A DNA stretch of 64,000 nucleotides from NCBI RefSeq assembly GCF_001686985.1, contig NZ_CP015319.1, positions 1-64,000 of the forward strand, read 5' to 3'. The position numbers and the translations under genes are program-made. The DNA comes from Mesorhizobium amorphae CCNWGS0123 (GTDB lineage Bacteria; Pseudomonadota; Alphaproteobacteria; Rhizobiales; Rhizobiaceae). Shown here piece after piece: positions 52,094 to 61,775 of the stretch; the stretch's first letter is position 1, and each line of letters opens with the position of its first letter. Below the pieces are notes generated by a model that saw only the letters and a list, made by a program, of their open reading frames with translations, did not search any database and was not told where the DNA came from.

Positions 52094-52918
52094 ATGCTCG
52101 ATATCAAACGCATCCCGATCCCCGCGCTGATCGGCATCGTGCTGACGACACTGTTCGTTCTGGCGGCGATCTTCGCGCCCTTCATCGCGCCACACGGTAA
52201 TGGCGAGATCGTCGGCGACGTCTGGGAACCGATGTCGGCCGGACACTGGCTCGGCACCGACAATCTCGGCCGTGACCTGCTGTCGCGCATGATCTACGGC
52301 GCCCGCATCACCCTGTTTATCGCCGTGCTGGCCACCGCGCTGTCGTTCTCGCTCGGCGCCATTCTCGGCTTCTCGGCGGCGGTTTTCGGCGGCTGGTACG
52401 ACACTCTGCTGTCGCGGCTTGTCGATCTCCTGATGTCGATTCCGACGCTGATCATGGGCCTCGTCGTGCTTTCGGTGCTGCCGACCAACCTGGTGACGCT
52501 GATCCTGGTCATGGGCATTCTCGACTCGACCCGCGTTTATCGCCTGTCGCGAGCGGTGGCCGTCGACATCAACGTCATGGACTATGTCGAGGCCGCCAAA
52601 TTGCGCGGCGAAGGCAGCGGCTGGATCATCTTCCGCGAGATCCTGCCCAATGCGCTGTCGCCGCTGGTTTCGGAACTCGGCCTGCGCTTCATCTACGCGG
52701 TGCTGTTCCTCTCGACGCTGTCGTTCCTCGGCCTTGGCGTACAGCCGCCCGACGCCGACTGGGGCGGCATGGTCAAGGAAAACAAGGACGGCATCGTCTT
52801 CGGCATCGGGGCGGCCCTAATCCCCGCCGCGGCAATCGCCGCGCTGGCAATCTCGGTCAACCTTGTCGCCGACTGGATCCTCAATCGCACGACAAGCCTG
52901 AAGGGAGGACGCGGGTGA
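52094..52918 (+). CDS. Peptide-type ABC transporter permease (DppC/OppC family)
   Basis: A 274-residue permease with six helices. 'HWLGTDNLGRDLLSRMIYGARITLFIA' is the DppC signature, followed by the EAA loop 'YVEAAKLRGEGSGWIIFREILPNALSPLV' and 'FLSTLSFLGLGVQPPDADWGGMV'. A strong GGGGGCGGG lies before ATG 52094. It overlaps the ATPase start by one base (TGATG) or four if GTG 52915 is used. Confidence 0.93.
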   Translation: MLDIKRIPIPALIGIVLTTLFVLAAIFAPFIAPHGNGEIVGDVWEPMSAGHWLGTDNLGRDLLSRMIYGARITLFIAVLATALSFSLGAILGFSAAVFGGWYDTLLSRLVDLLMSIPTLIMGLVVLSVLPTNLVTLILVMGILDSTRVYRLSRAVAVDINVMDYVEAAKLRGEGSGWIIFREILPNALSPLVSELGLRFIYAVLFLSTLSFLGLGVQPPDADWGGMVKENKDGIVFGIGAALIPAAAIAALAISVNLVADWILNRTTSLKGGRG

Positions 52919-54573
52919 TGGCCGACACAAAAGCAAAGCCCGGCCTGCTGCTCGACATCCGCAATCTGCGTATCGAGGCGACGGTGTTCCCGCCAGGCGA
53001 GCCGCCGAAGAACATCGTGCTCGTCCATGACGTGTCGCTGACGCTCGAAAAGGGCAAGGTGCTCGGCCTGATCGGCGAGTCCGGCGCCGGCAAGTCGACC
53101 ATAGGCCTGTCATCCATGGGCTATGGCCGAGGCGGCGTGCGCATTACCGGCGGTGAGGTCATCCTCAACGGCCGCGATATCCTCAAGGGCGGCAAGGAAG
53201 GTTTTCGCAAATTGCGCGGCCGCGAGGTCTGCTATGTCGCGCAATCGGCTGCAGCGGCCTTCAACCCGGCGCACAAGCTCATGGACCAGGTGGTGGAAGC
53301 CACGCTGCTGCATGGCACGGCGACACGGGCCGAGGCCGAAAAACGCGCCGTCGCGCTGTTCAAGAAGCTCAGCCTGCCAAACCCCGAAACCATCGGCGAG
53401 CGCTTCCCGCACCAGGTCTCCGGCGGCCAGTTGCAGCGCGTAATGACGGCGATGGCGCTCTGCTCGGAGCCCGACCTGATCGTCTTCGACGAGCCGACCA
53501 CGGCGCTCGACGTGACGACGCAGATCGACGTGCTGGCGGCAATCAAGGACGCCATACGCGATACCCATGTGGCGGCTTTGTACATCACCCACGACCTCGC
53601 CGTGGTTGCCCAGGTGTCGGACGAGATCATGGTGCTGCGGGACGGTAAGAGTGTGGAACACGGCGAAACCCATCAGATCATCAAGGCGCCACGCATGGAC
53701 TACACGAAGGCGTTGGTGTCGGTGCGCTCGATCGAACATGGGGAGAAGAAGCCGACGCCGAAGCCACTATTGTCGGTGAGGAATGCTACAGCCGCTTATG
53801 GAGGCGGAGTGGTGAAGGTTTTGCAGAACGTCTCGGTTGACGTCCATCCCGGCCAGACACTCGCTGTGGTGGGAGAGTCGGGCTCTGGCAAATCCACTCT
53901 GGCCCGCGTCGTGACAGGGCTGCTGCCGCCCATCGCTGGAAGCATTACCTTTGCCGGCCGTACGCTGGCACCCAGGCTCGCCGAGCGATCCAAGGATGAT
54001 CTTCGCGAATTGCAGATGATCTATCAGATGGCCGATGTGGCGATGAACCCGCGCCAGACGGTCGGCACCATCATCGGCCGGCCGCTGGAGTTCTATTTTG
54101 GCATGCGCGGCCGCGAGCGCGACAAGCGCGTCGCCGAACTGCTCGACGAGATCGAGATGGGCAAGGGTTTTGTCGACCGCTATCCGGCGGAACTTTCGGG
54201 CGGCCAGAAGCAGCGCGTCTGCATCGCCCGCTCGCTTGCCGCCAAGCCGAAGCTGATCATCTGCGACGAGGTGACATCGGCGCTCGATCCGCTTGTAGCC
54301 GATGGCATCCTCAAGCTGTTGCTCCGCCTGCAGGAGATCGAAGAGGTGGCGTATCTGTTCATCACGCACGATCTCGCGACTGTGAAGTCGATCGCCGATT
54401 CCATCGCCGTCATGTACCGCGGCGAGGTGGTGCGCTATGGGCCGAAGAGCCAGGTACTGATTCGGCCGTTTGATGCATATACCGACCTCCTGCTGTCGTC
54501 GGTTCCAGAAATGGAGGTTGGTTGGCTGGAAAAGGCGATCAAGGGACGCCGTATCGGGAGCGGGGGACACTGA
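52918..54573 (+). CDS. Fused double ATPase of a peptide-type ABC transporter (DppD-DppF fusion)
   Basis: A 551-residue protein with two complete ABC ATPase domains in one chain. The first has 'GESGAGKST' near residue 58, 'VSGGQLQRVMTAMAL', 'DLIVFDEPTTALD' and 'THDLAVVAQ'. The second has 'GESGSGKSTL' near 325, 'LSGGQKQRVCIARSLA', 'LIICDEVTSALD' and 'THDLATVKS'. It would supply both nucleotide-binding subunits for the two permeases upstream. A GTG at 52915 is an alternative start. The genes match the Dpp/Nik/Opp class; cargo could be a peptide, opine or glycoside. Confidence 0.93.
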   Translation: MADTKAKPGLLLDIRNLRIEATVFPPGEPPKNIVLVHDVSLTLEKGKVLGLIGESGAGKSTIGLSSMGYGRGGVRITGGEVILNGRDILKGGKEGFRKLRGREVCYVAQSAAAAFNPAHKLMDQVVEATLLHGTATRAEAEKRAVALFKKLSLPNPETIGERFPHQVSGGQLQRVMTAMALCSEPDLIVFDEPTTALDVTTQIDVLAAIKDAIRDTHVAALYITHDLAVVAQVSDEIMVLRDGKSVEHGETHQIIKAPRMDYTKALVSVRSIEHGEKKPTPKPLLSVRNATAAYGGGVVKVLQNVSVDVHPGQTLAVVGESGSGKSTLARVVTGLLPPIAGSITFAGRTLAPRLAERSKDDLRELQMIYQMADVAMNPRQTVGTIIGRPLEFYFGMRGRERDKRVAELLDEIEMGKGFVDRYPAELSGGQKQRVCIARSLAAKPKLIICDEVTSALDPLVADGILKLLLRLQEIEEVAYLFITHDLATVKSIADSIAVMYRGEVVRYGPKSQVLIRPFDAYTDLLLSSVPEMEVGWLEKAIKGRRIGSGGH

Positions 54574-55373
54574 GCTTCACTCGGACGCCGGGATTAGGCT
54601 CCATGCTGCCTAGTAGTTTCACGCATCGTACCAATATTGCCGACCGGTTGCAAAATAAGTAGGCACTCCAGCGCTCCAGGGAGTTAGGCAGAAATTTGTT
54701 GCCGGCTCCGTATTGGCAAGGTCCAGAAGAGTTCGTGGATCACGTTGCTTGGTGCCGCGAAATATGACGACAAGCCTGAAATGATTGCCGCTCACTCGTC
54801 AGCTGTGATGATCGATGTGGCATCAAACAGAAGGTGAAATCAGTTGAACTGGTTGGCACCGATGGCAGGCAGCAGCGCTACTTATCTTAAAGCTGATGAA
54901 GGGCAGGGTCGATCTCCTGCCGTTCTTGACGCCTGCGGTAATCGAAAGGCCGGGCAAAATACGACGAGATGTGAGTTGCGCTCGGCCGTCCTCTGGTTAA
55001 GCGCCTGGGAAGAAGGCAACGACAGTGTATCGGAGGACGACGAGATAAACGAAGAGAGACCCGTCTTCAGCAGCCAGCAGCTCTAAAACAACAAGACGGT
55101 CGTGCCGTCTTACCGGCTCTCGGACGTGGCGAACCATCTTCGTGGCCTGGGTTCAACGCAGAGGGTGCGCCAGCGGAGGGCTGATGCGAGGTGCTCGAGC
55201 TGACGCCAGCGGTCAGAGCTTTGGGGATTGGGGGGCAACTTCGTACTGCCAACAATTTCGGAATGGTTGGCCCCGCCTCAAGGCGGGGCCTGTTCGGGAT
55301 CAGTGCCGGTCCGGACGGACCATATCAGCTGCCCTAGAAACGGCGTGCTGAGTAACGACGCTCCAATCTGATC
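54574..55373. other. Long intergenic stretch, no recognised gene
   Basis: About 800 bases between the ABC ATPase and the MocE-type gene. The frame at 54844-55086 is open for 80 codons but has no likeness to anything I know. The only structured feature is the palindrome at 55269-55290. The rest looks like decayed sequence. Confidence 0.5.
55269..55290. repeat. GC-rich perfect hairpin
   Basis: GGCCCCGCC and GGCGGGGCC flank TCAA at 55269-55290, a nine-pair perfect stem with a tetraloop. No T-run follows on either strand, so it is not a canonical terminator, but it could act as a bidirectional transcription block downstream of the MocE-type operon, or be a relic palindrome. Confidence 0.5.
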
Positions 55374-55697
55374 TTATCCCACATCCACGTAGATCACGCC
55401 ATCCTCGATTTTCGTGGCATACGTCTTGAGGTTGATACACGCAGGCGGGTTAAGTGCTTCGCCCGTCCTGAAATCAAAGCTGCCTGCATGGCGTGGACAT
55501 TCTATAGTATGATTCATGACGAAGCCGTCGGACATGCGCGCATGCTCATGTGTGCAGGTGTCATCCGTCGCATAACACCGATCCTCAGCAGTTCGGAAAA
55601 TGGCAAAACTTTTTGTACCGTAGTCCCACCGCTTAACATCGTTCTTTGGAACATCCGTCACGCTCAATGCTTTGATCCAATTTGAATTATTGGACAC
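55374..55697 (-). CDS. MocE-type Rieske [2Fe-2S] ferredoxin
   Basis: A 107-residue Rieske ferredoxin. Cluster ligands are C48 and H50 ('CTHEHA') and C67 and H70 ('CPRHAGSFD'). It starts with GTG at 55697 after AAAGGA. It passes electrons from an FAD reductase to an oxygenase. In Rhizobium leguminosarum, MocE is the ferredoxin of a proposed oxygenase that demethylates the rhizopine 3-O-methyl-scyllo-inosamine. Here the same strand carries formaldehyde dehydrogenase and two ferredoxin reductases, and a MocD-like membrane oxygenase lies at 63280. The rhizopine substrate itself is inference. Confidence 0.88.
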   Translation of the reverse strand: MSNNSNWIKALSVTDVPKNDVKRWDYGTKSFAIFRTAEDRCYATDDTCTHEHARMSDGFVMNHTIECPRHAGSFDFRTGEALNPPACINLKTYATKIEDGVIYVDVG

Positions 55698-55767
55698 TAT
55701 CTAGATCCTTTCACGTTCTGCAGGATGAATGACAACGCTGGCGCGGCGCCATTTACTGAAGTTCGGC

Positions 55768-56895
55768 TCAAAATACCACCACGCCGCGGATGCTCGCGCC
55801 CTTGTGCATCAGGTCGAAGCCCTTGTTGATGTCTTCGAGCGGCATCGTGTGAGTGATCATTGGGTCGATCTGGATCTTGCCTTGCATGTACCAGTCGACG
55901 ATTTTCGGCACGTCGGTGCGGCCACGCGCGCCGCCGAAGGCTGTGCCCATCCAGTTGCGGCCGGTGACCAGCTGAAACGGGCGCGTCGAAATTTCCTGGC
56001 CGGCGCCTGCAACGCCGATGATGACCGACTTGCCCCAGCCGCGATGCGAGGATTCAAGCGCCTGACGCATGACCTTCGTGTTGCCGGTGCAGTCGAACGT
56101 GTAATCGGCGCCACCGATTAAGTCGCCGTTCCGCTTCGTCAGATTGACGAGGTAGGATACGATGTCCTCACCGAATTCCTTCGGATTGACGAAGTGCGTC
56201 ATGCCGAACTTTTCACCCCATTCCTTGCGGTTGGGATTGATATCGACGCCGATGATCATGTCGGCGCCGGCAAGGCGAAGTCCCTGCAGCACGTTAAGAC
56301 CAATACCACCGAGACCGAAAACGATCGCGGTGGAACCGATCTCTACCTTGGCGGTGTTGATGACGGCACCAATGCCCGTGGTGACGCCGCAGCCGATATA
56401 GCAGATCTTGTCGAAGGGTGCGTCCGGACTGACCTTGGCGAGGGCGATCTCCGGCAGAACGGTGAAGTTCGAGAAGGTCGAGCAGCCCATATAATGGTGG
56501 ATCATGTCCTTGCCAATCGAGAAGCGCGAGGTGCCATCCGGCATCACGCCCTGGCCCTGAGTGGCGCGGATCGACGTACAGAGGTTGGTTTTGCGGCTCA
56601 GGCAGGAATAGCACTCACGGCACTCAGGCGTGTAGAGCGGAATGACGTGATCGCCCTTGTTCACGGAGGTGACGCCGGGGCCAACGTCGATTACGATGCC
56701 GGCGCCCTCATGGCCGAGGATAGTCGGGAAGAGCCCTTCCGGGTCTGCACCTGAGAGCGTGAAGTCGTCGGTGTGGCAGATGCCGGTAGCCTTGACCTCG
56801 ACCAGCACCTCGCCGGCGCTTGGGCCTTCGAGGTCGACCTCCATGATCTCCAGAGGCTTTCCGGCCGCGACAGCGACTGCAGCGCGGGTTTTCAT
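55768..56895 (-). CDS. S-(hydroxymethyl)glutathione dehydrogenase / class III alcohol dehydrogenase
   Basis: A 375-residue zinc alcohol dehydrogenase. Catalytic zinc ligands are in 'GICHTDD' and 'GHEGAG', the structural zinc has 'CRECYSCLSRKTNLC', the NAD motif is 'GLGGIG', and 'TPECRECYSC' with 'HYMGCSTFSNFTV' marks class III. It oxidises the glutathione adduct of formaldehyde to S-formylglutathione. The start at 56895 follows GGAGCG. A formaldehyde-disposal enzyme between a MocE-type ferredoxin and its likely reductase is what an O- or N-demethylating oxygenase would need. S-formylglutathione hydrolase is not in the window. Confidence 0.94.
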   Translation of the reverse strand: MKTRAAVAVAAGKPLEIMEVDLEGPSAGEVLVEVKATGICHTDDFTLSGADPEGLFPTILGHEGAGIVIDVGPGVTSVNKGDHVIPLYTPECRECYSCLSRKTNLCTSIRATQGQGVMPDGTSRFSIGKDMIHHYMGCSTFSNFTVLPEIALAKVSPDAPFDKICYIGCGVTTGIGAVINTAKVEIGSTAIVFGLGGIGLNVLQGLRLAGADMIIGVDINPNRKEWGEKFGMTHFVNPKEFGEDIVSYLVNLTKRNGDLIGGADYTFDCTGNTKVMRQALESSHRGWGKSVIIGVAGAGQEISTRPFQLVTGRNWMGTAFGGARGRTDVPKIVDWYMQGKIQIDPMITHTMPLEDINKGFDLMHKGASIRGVVVF

Positions 56896-56946
56896 GAAAT
56901 TTCGCTCCGAACAGTTTGCAAATGCATAGGCGTGGATATCCAAATG

Positions 56947-57795
56947 CTATACGGGATCAGCAATTGCCTCCCACCTTTCCCGGACAAGTTTTCGCATCAA
57001 GAGAGCCTCAGCCCATCTATCGGTGCTATCGTTGCCATCCGCAGCGGTGATGGCATATGGCTTTGGTCCTAGTTCACAGACGAAGGCAAGAGTGCCGTCG
57101 GCAGGAGCCTTGCGCCTCCAGCTTCTAAAACCAAATTCCCACCATTCAAGAAACAGGTCCACCCACATGCGGTGATGCGGATACGATATCTCAATCTGGA
57201 CCTGTTCCCGCGAAGCCACCCTGCCGTGAAATGCCCAGCAATTTTCAAGGATTCGGTGAATATAGCTGGTCTCCTCTGCGGGGACAGGAAAAGGAAATTC
57301 CCTGCCGACGAGGAAATGGGAAAGATCGCCGACAAGCCGAAGATCTGGCAGGCAGTCCAACAAATCCAAAACGAAATAGAGATCTGTGGTCATGCGGTTG
57401 CGGTGCGTTTCAAAATAAACAGGGAAGTCAACCTGTTCAGCTAGGCGGCACCATCCTTCCAAAAGCGGAATGCACTCCTGCAGCCTGCGTGGGCGTATGT
57501 CCGGCTGAATATTTAGATGATGAACGCCACAGTCGACAGCGTTTTCAAGAACCGGCTTGAGATCATCGATTGTCTTGGGAAAGCACTGCCCCTCCGCAAC
57601 CATCCCAGCAGCTTTCAGGAGGGGGGAAAGCCGTCGCACCAGTTGCCGATCCGTCCACTCTTCGCTGACGCCGTCGAATTGTTCATTGACTATCATTTCG
57701 ACGTTTTCTTCCATTGATCTTTCGAATCCATCGGTGTGCCGGCGCTCCATAGCCCACAAAGATTGAAGCACAAGAAGCTTTTGTACCATTCTCAT
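56947..57795 (-). CDS. Sugar phosphate isomerase/epimerase-like TIM barrel protein
   Basis: A 282-residue xylose-isomerase-like barrel. Candidate metal-ligand strands are 'DFPVYFETHRNRMTTDLYF' (Glu), 'LRLVGDLSHFLVGREF' (Asp, His), 'HGRVASREQVQIE' (His) and 'FVCELGPKPYAITAADG' (Glu). It is not closely like the other barrel at 48521. The start may be 57795 or the ATG two codons later (57789). It lies between the formaldehyde dehydrogenase and ferredoxin reductase genes with about 50-base gaps. MocC, a comparable isomerase-like protein, belongs to the rhizopine pathway, so an inosose-type substrate is possible. Confidence 0.8.
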   Translation of the reverse strand: MRMVQKLLVLQSLWAMERRHTDGFERSMEENVEMIVNEQFDGVSEEWTDRQLVRRLSPLLKAAGMVAEGQCFPKTIDDLKPVLENAVDCGVHHLNIQPDIRPRRLQECIPLLEGWCRLAEQVDFPVYFETHRNRMTTDLYFVLDLLDCLPDLRLVGDLSHFLVGREFPFPVPAEETSYIHRILENCWAFHGRVASREQVQIEISYPHHRMWVDLFLEWWEFGFRSWRRKAPADGTLAFVCELGPKPYAITAADGNDSTDRWAEALLMRKLVRERWEAIADPV

Positions 57796-57845
57796 TCTCC
57801 AACCAGCAGAACGCTAGCGAATACCCAAGTCGACGATGCGGTCTC

Positions 57846-59105
57846 TTATGCCGCAGCACTGCTTAACAGCGATCGCAGATCAACCGACGCGTCGCCGAGG
57901 TCCGTGGGACTTGGCCTAACGCTATCCCGCATCAACAGCTGGGCGACTTTCGCGCCGTGTCCGACTTGCCGTGATGAGCCGAAGCCGCTGAACCCGACGA
58001 CTTCCCCATGTTTACCCAAGTGAAAAATCAAATGGGAATCGTCTTGGCAGAAACGATCGACATCATGATGTGACCTATCCGGATAACCAGCCACTTGAAC
58101 CGACTTGTCATATTGATCTGACCACAACCAAGGTTCGGGAAAATATGCCTCGGACATCCCGAGCATGTTTCGCCCCGCCGTTGCTCCTTGGTCGTTCGCA
58201 GTTTTCCAGCATTCAAGGCGTGTCCGGCGTCCATCCTTCAATTCGAATGCGCACGCGTCGCCCGCCGCATATATGAAAGGATCGCTTGTCCTAAGATGAC
58301 GATCTACAGCTATACCATTGTCGATAGCCAATCCGGCACTTTTCGCCAGCTCAACCCGGGGTGCCGCACCCACACAAACAAGTACGGTGGTGCTGCTAAT
58401 GATAGTCCCATCGTCAAGCTCCACGCCGCGGATCTCGTCGTTACCCACGAATGAAACGATCCGTTTACTAAAGCAGAACTCGACCCCGGCCTGCTCGTGA
58501 CAGGACTGAACGCGGTGCGCGAGTTCTTCGTGCAATGTTCGCATCATAATCCTGTGACCGACTTCAATAACGGTCACGGCACAGCCAAGTGCTCGAGCGC
58601 TTGCCGCAACTTCGAGCCCTATGAGCCCGCCGCCAACAATTGCCAATCGCGAACCCGGGGCAATCCGAATCCTTTCGCGAAGCTGAGCGGCGTCAGCGGC
58701 ATCCCTGAGACTCAACACGCCGGGGAGATCAGAACCAGGAATTGAAAGCGGACGCGCTTCAGCCCCAGGCGCCAGGAGCAACCTTTCGTATGTAAGTGTC
58801 TGACCGTCTGACAGGATAATGTGGCGTTCGTTGCGGTCGATCGCTGCCACGCGAGCGTTTCGTCTAAACGTGATCTCCTGCTCCTCCATCTTGTCCGGCG
58901 TGAAAATTCGGTGATCTTCGATGGTCCTTTCGCCCCTCAGAATGCTCTTGGAGAGTGGCGGACGCTCATACGGCAGAACGTCCTGCTCTTCGAACAGCGT
59001 GATTGTGTGGCGCCATCCGCTTGCACGCAAGGCAAGTGCCGCGCTCACGCCTGCGTGTCCCGCCCCTATGATAACCATGCCGCGATCAGTCACGGGCTGC
59101 TCCAT
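57846..59105 (-). CDS. FAD-dependent ferredoxin reductase (MocF-like)
   Basis: A 419-residue reductase with 'VIIGAGHAGVSAALAL' at residues 11-26, 'LPYERPPLSKSIL', NAD motif 'IVGGGLIGLEVAASA' near 155 and 'IYAAGDACAF' near 285. It shuttles electrons from NAD(P)H to a Rieske ferredoxin. It is upstream of, and probably co-transcribed with, the isomerase-like, formaldehyde dehydrogenase and MocE-type genes, and is the best candidate partner of that ferredoxin. Confidence 0.9.
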   Translation of the reverse strand: MEQPVTDRGMVIIGAGHAGVSAALALRASGWRHTITLFEEQDVLPYERPPLSKSILRGERTIEDHRIFTPDKMEEQEITFRRNARVAAIDRNERHIILSDGQTLTYERLLLAPGAEARPLSIPGSDLPGVLSLRDAADAAQLRERIRIAPGSRLAIVGGGLIGLEVAASARALGCAVTVIEVGHRIMMRTLHEELAHRVQSCHEQAGVEFCFSKRIVSFVGNDEIRGVELDDGTIISSTTVLVCVGAAPRVELAKSAGLAIDNGIAVDRHLRTSDPFIYAAGDACAFELKDGRRTRLECWKTANDQGATAGRNMLGMSEAYFPEPWLWSDQYDKSVQVAGYPDRSHHDVDRFCQDDSHLIFHLGKHGEVVGFSGFGSSRQVGHGAKVAQLLMRDSVRPSPTDLGDASVDLRSLLSSAAA

Positions 59106-59727
59106 CTGTGTTTGAGCGACTGATGCGCCCTACTCATGCTGACCTAACAGAATAGATTGCACGATGTCAGGGTAGACTTGAGTGTTTTCCATCAAACCGC
59201 GGAAAGGCAAACGGGTCACTCCATAATCTGGGTTTCCTAGGCCGTTCCAATCCCCAAGCTATTCCCTTTCGGCCAGCAACTACGTCGTTTTAGAAATGTT
59301 TTCTTCCATGGTGACGAACCGACTTTTTCCGCCAACTGATGTGAACCACAGATCAAGACAGACCGCACCACCGCGGCAACGTCGTGTTCGGTGCCGCGAT
59401 CAGGCGCCGACAACGCAGCCGTTGACCTTTGCGCTGTCGTTGGCTTTCGCGGTATTCCGGCCGATCCTTGGATCGGCTCGGGCTTAGGTGCGTCCGCACC
59501 ATCCAAATGCGTCTAGTGGCTAGCAGCACATCATTGCCTGCGTTCGAAGCTCCCTGCTGTTGCCGACCGTCGTTCTGAGACTCACGATCCTCGTCTTCTT
59601 CGCTTCAGCCAGGTCTCCTGGCACCTTCTAAGGGCTCATCGTCGACCACACGTCGCCATAAGTGTTGAGCTGCACCGGCGTTTCCACCGAGTAGTGGTTC
59701 TGACGCACTTTTGCTGAAGTGGAATGG
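59106..59727. other. Intergenic stretch with no recognised gene
   Basis: About 620 bases between the MocF-like gene and the ISL3-type remnant. Frames are short and unlike known families. Probably contains the promoter of the MocF-like operon on the minus strand and debris linked to the neighbouring transposase remnant. Confidence 0.4.
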
Positions 59728-60317
59728 CTATGTCGCACCGATCGGTCGCGCCTGCAGCAGATCGAGTTTTGCGCGCCTGTACATCTGACGTTTGATGAGC
59801 TTCAGACGCGTGATCTGGTCTTCTGTCCGTTCGACGACACGCCGACGAACCACCCGCAATAGAGTGTAATATCACCGGCATCATAAGGCGATTAATCCGC
59901 CGCAGGTCTGTCGCCAAGCGCCAAACCAAGATGGTAGACGATCGTATCCAGCCGCTGGGTCCGACGGCTGTAACGAGCCAGGACACCGTCGTCGAATTTT
60001 TCGTAGAAGACGCGGCGACCGCAAAGGACAGCGTCGCACCAAAACCGACGCGCCACGACGGTCAATTCTACCTGTCGACCGCCAAGCGGCAAGTCTGCAG
60101 GCCGGCGCAGATATCGGCTTTGAACGCGTCGGCTCTCCGCAGTTCGGACTAGTCCCCGTGGGGCAGCGAGATCGCAAGAGGATATGAACGATTTCACTGA
60201 CAATCTTGACTTAATCCACAGCAAAGCCATGCGGCGCGAGGCTCGCGCGTTGAAACCGATAGTGCATCCGCAGATCCTCCTAGAAATCACCGGAAATCTC
60301 ATACGCAACAGCAGCAA
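59728..60317 (-). pseudogene. ISL3 family transposase remnant with internal deletion
   Basis: The minus strand encodes the N-terminal part of an ISL3-type transposase: 'SRRVQSRYLRRPADLPLGG' and 'DAVLCGRRVFYEKFDDGV', to 'RLDTIVYHLGLALGDRPAA'. After frame breaks come 'RLMMPV' and 'LRVVRRR', which then run straight into the protein's natural C-terminal end, 'VVERTEDQITRLKLIKRQMY' and on to a TAG at 59728. The catalytic middle, roughly 250 residues, is missing at the RRR/VVER join. The extreme N-terminus is also out of frame. It lies between the two ferredoxin reductase genes and is certainly inactive. Confidence 0.8.
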
Positions 60318-60445
60318 AAAAGTCAGAGCCAGCTCTCAGTGGAAATCAACAGGCTTGGGGCGAGCGGGGTTCGGCATGACGCATTTCGTTAAACTGACGA
60401 GGCGTCGCATCCACCTCACGGTGGTTAGCTCGGATTGCTGCGCTG

Positions 60446-61660
60446 CTACTCGAGCACGCCTTTTTCTAGGGCTTGGGGTTCGGGGTTCAATCTTTCGGAG
60501 ATCCAATAGTTCGCTCGGCGGATTTCGCGCCCGATTATCTCCACTTTGCCGAAGCCGGTGGCACCTATAAGTCGTCCCGCAACATCAAGATGGTAGAGAA
60601 TGAACGCGCCACCGATATGGCGGGTCACCGCAGAGGAACCTAGATGCGGCAATCCAACGATCTGAATCGACCAATCATACTGGTCGGACCAGAAGAATGG
60701 GACCGAGTTGCCCGCCACCTCCTGCCCGAGAAGAGAGGCCGAGACAATCCGCGCATGACCTTCGGCATTCTGCCAAGCCTCTACTCTGATATGTCGCTCG
60801 AACAGGGGGTGCCAGAAAGAGGCGCAGTCGCCGCACGCATAAATGTCTGGATGCGACGTTCTAAGCCCCGAATCTGTGATGATTCCACCCTCGACGGTTA
60901 AGCCAGCCGACTTTGCCAAGCTGGTGTTCGCGCTGACGCCGGTGCCCACAACCGCCACATCGCAGGGGATGATCTCACCGGTGGAAAGATGTGCCGATTT
61001 CAATGTCCCAGAAGCATCGGCCACGAATTTTTCAATCATGCTGCCGAATCGGAAATTGACCCCGGCAGCATGATGATGCAACGCGACGGCGTCGCTCAGG
61101 CGTCTCGGGGCGATCCGTGCAAGCAGCCGGTCGGACGCCTCAACCACCAAAACACTCATTCCTCGCAGGCGCGCAGCAGCCGCAACCTCTAGACCGATGA
61201 AACCGCCTCCGACGACAATCAGTCGTCTGCCCTTGGAAAAATGTCTTCCAATCTTTTTCGCGTCATCGAACGTCCGGAGGCTGTGGACGCCATGATTGTG
61301 GCTGCCAGCCACGGAGAACTGGCGAACATACGAGCCAGTCGCGATGACCAGCTTGTCATATGAAATGGCCTGACCGGTGCTCGTTTGAACGGATTTGTTC
61401 CCGACGTCCAAAACGGCGGCTGACACATTAGCGACGAGATCGACACCTTGCCATGCAAGGTCATGTTCGCGCCATATAAGGCAGTCAGCCAGTTCGGAAG
61501 TGCCGAGGAGGACGCCTTTTGAAAGGGGAGGTCGATTATATGGCGGATGTGCCTCGCTGCCGATCAACGTAATCTCGAAGTCGCGACCGGCGTTCGATAC
61601 GATCTGCGCGACACGTCCCCCCGCCTGTCCCCCGCCAATTATGACTAGCCTTGTCGTCAT
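60446..61660 (-). CDS. FAD-dependent ferredoxin reductase
   Basis: A 404-residue reductase with 'LVIIGGGQAGGRVAQIV' at residues 5-21, 'PPYNRPPLSKGVLLG', NAD motif 'VVGGGFIGLEVAAAARL' near 151 and 'IYACGDCASFW' near 279. Same family as the reductases at 25076 and 57846 but clearly divergent from both, so not a recent duplication. It is divergent from the LacI regulator and isolated from the MocF-like operon by an ISL3-type remnant. It could serve the membrane oxygenase encoded at 63280. Confidence 0.9.
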   Translation of the reverse strand: MTTRLVIIGGGQAGGRVAQIVSNAGRDFEITLIGSEAHPPYNRPPLSKGVLLGTSELADCLIWREHDLAWQGVDLVANVSAAVLDVGNKSVQTSTGQAISYDKLVIATGSYVRQFSVAGSHNHGVHSLRTFDDAKKIGRHFSKGRRLIVVGGGFIGLEVAAAARLRGMSVLVVEASDRLLARIAPRRLSDAVALHHHAAGVNFRFGSMIEKFVADASGTLKSAHLSTGEIIPCDVAVVGTGVSANTSLAKSAGLTVEGGIITDSGLRTSHPDIYACGDCASFWHPLFERHIRVEAWQNAEGHARIVSASLLGQEVAGNSVPFFWSDQYDWSIQIVGLPHLGSSAVTRHIGGAFILYHLDVAGRLIGATGFGKVEIIGREIRRANYWISERLNPEPQALEKGVLE

Positions 61661-61775
61661 TTTAACTTGCGGGTTCGAACTCTGATGAGCAATTTCGATG
61701 TCTCTTTGGTTTCTTTCTATACGCCAGACCGAGTGGGTACTTCTACTGGTTTGTGGTCGAATGATATAGGTTCAT

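Noticed and set aside
54844..55086. 80-codon plus-strand frame in the long intergenic stretch
   Set aside because: No ribosome binding site or family likeness; could not be supported as a gene.
55269..55290. Rho-independent terminator
   Set aside because: The stem is perfect but no T-run follows on either strand, so it is reported only as a hairpin.
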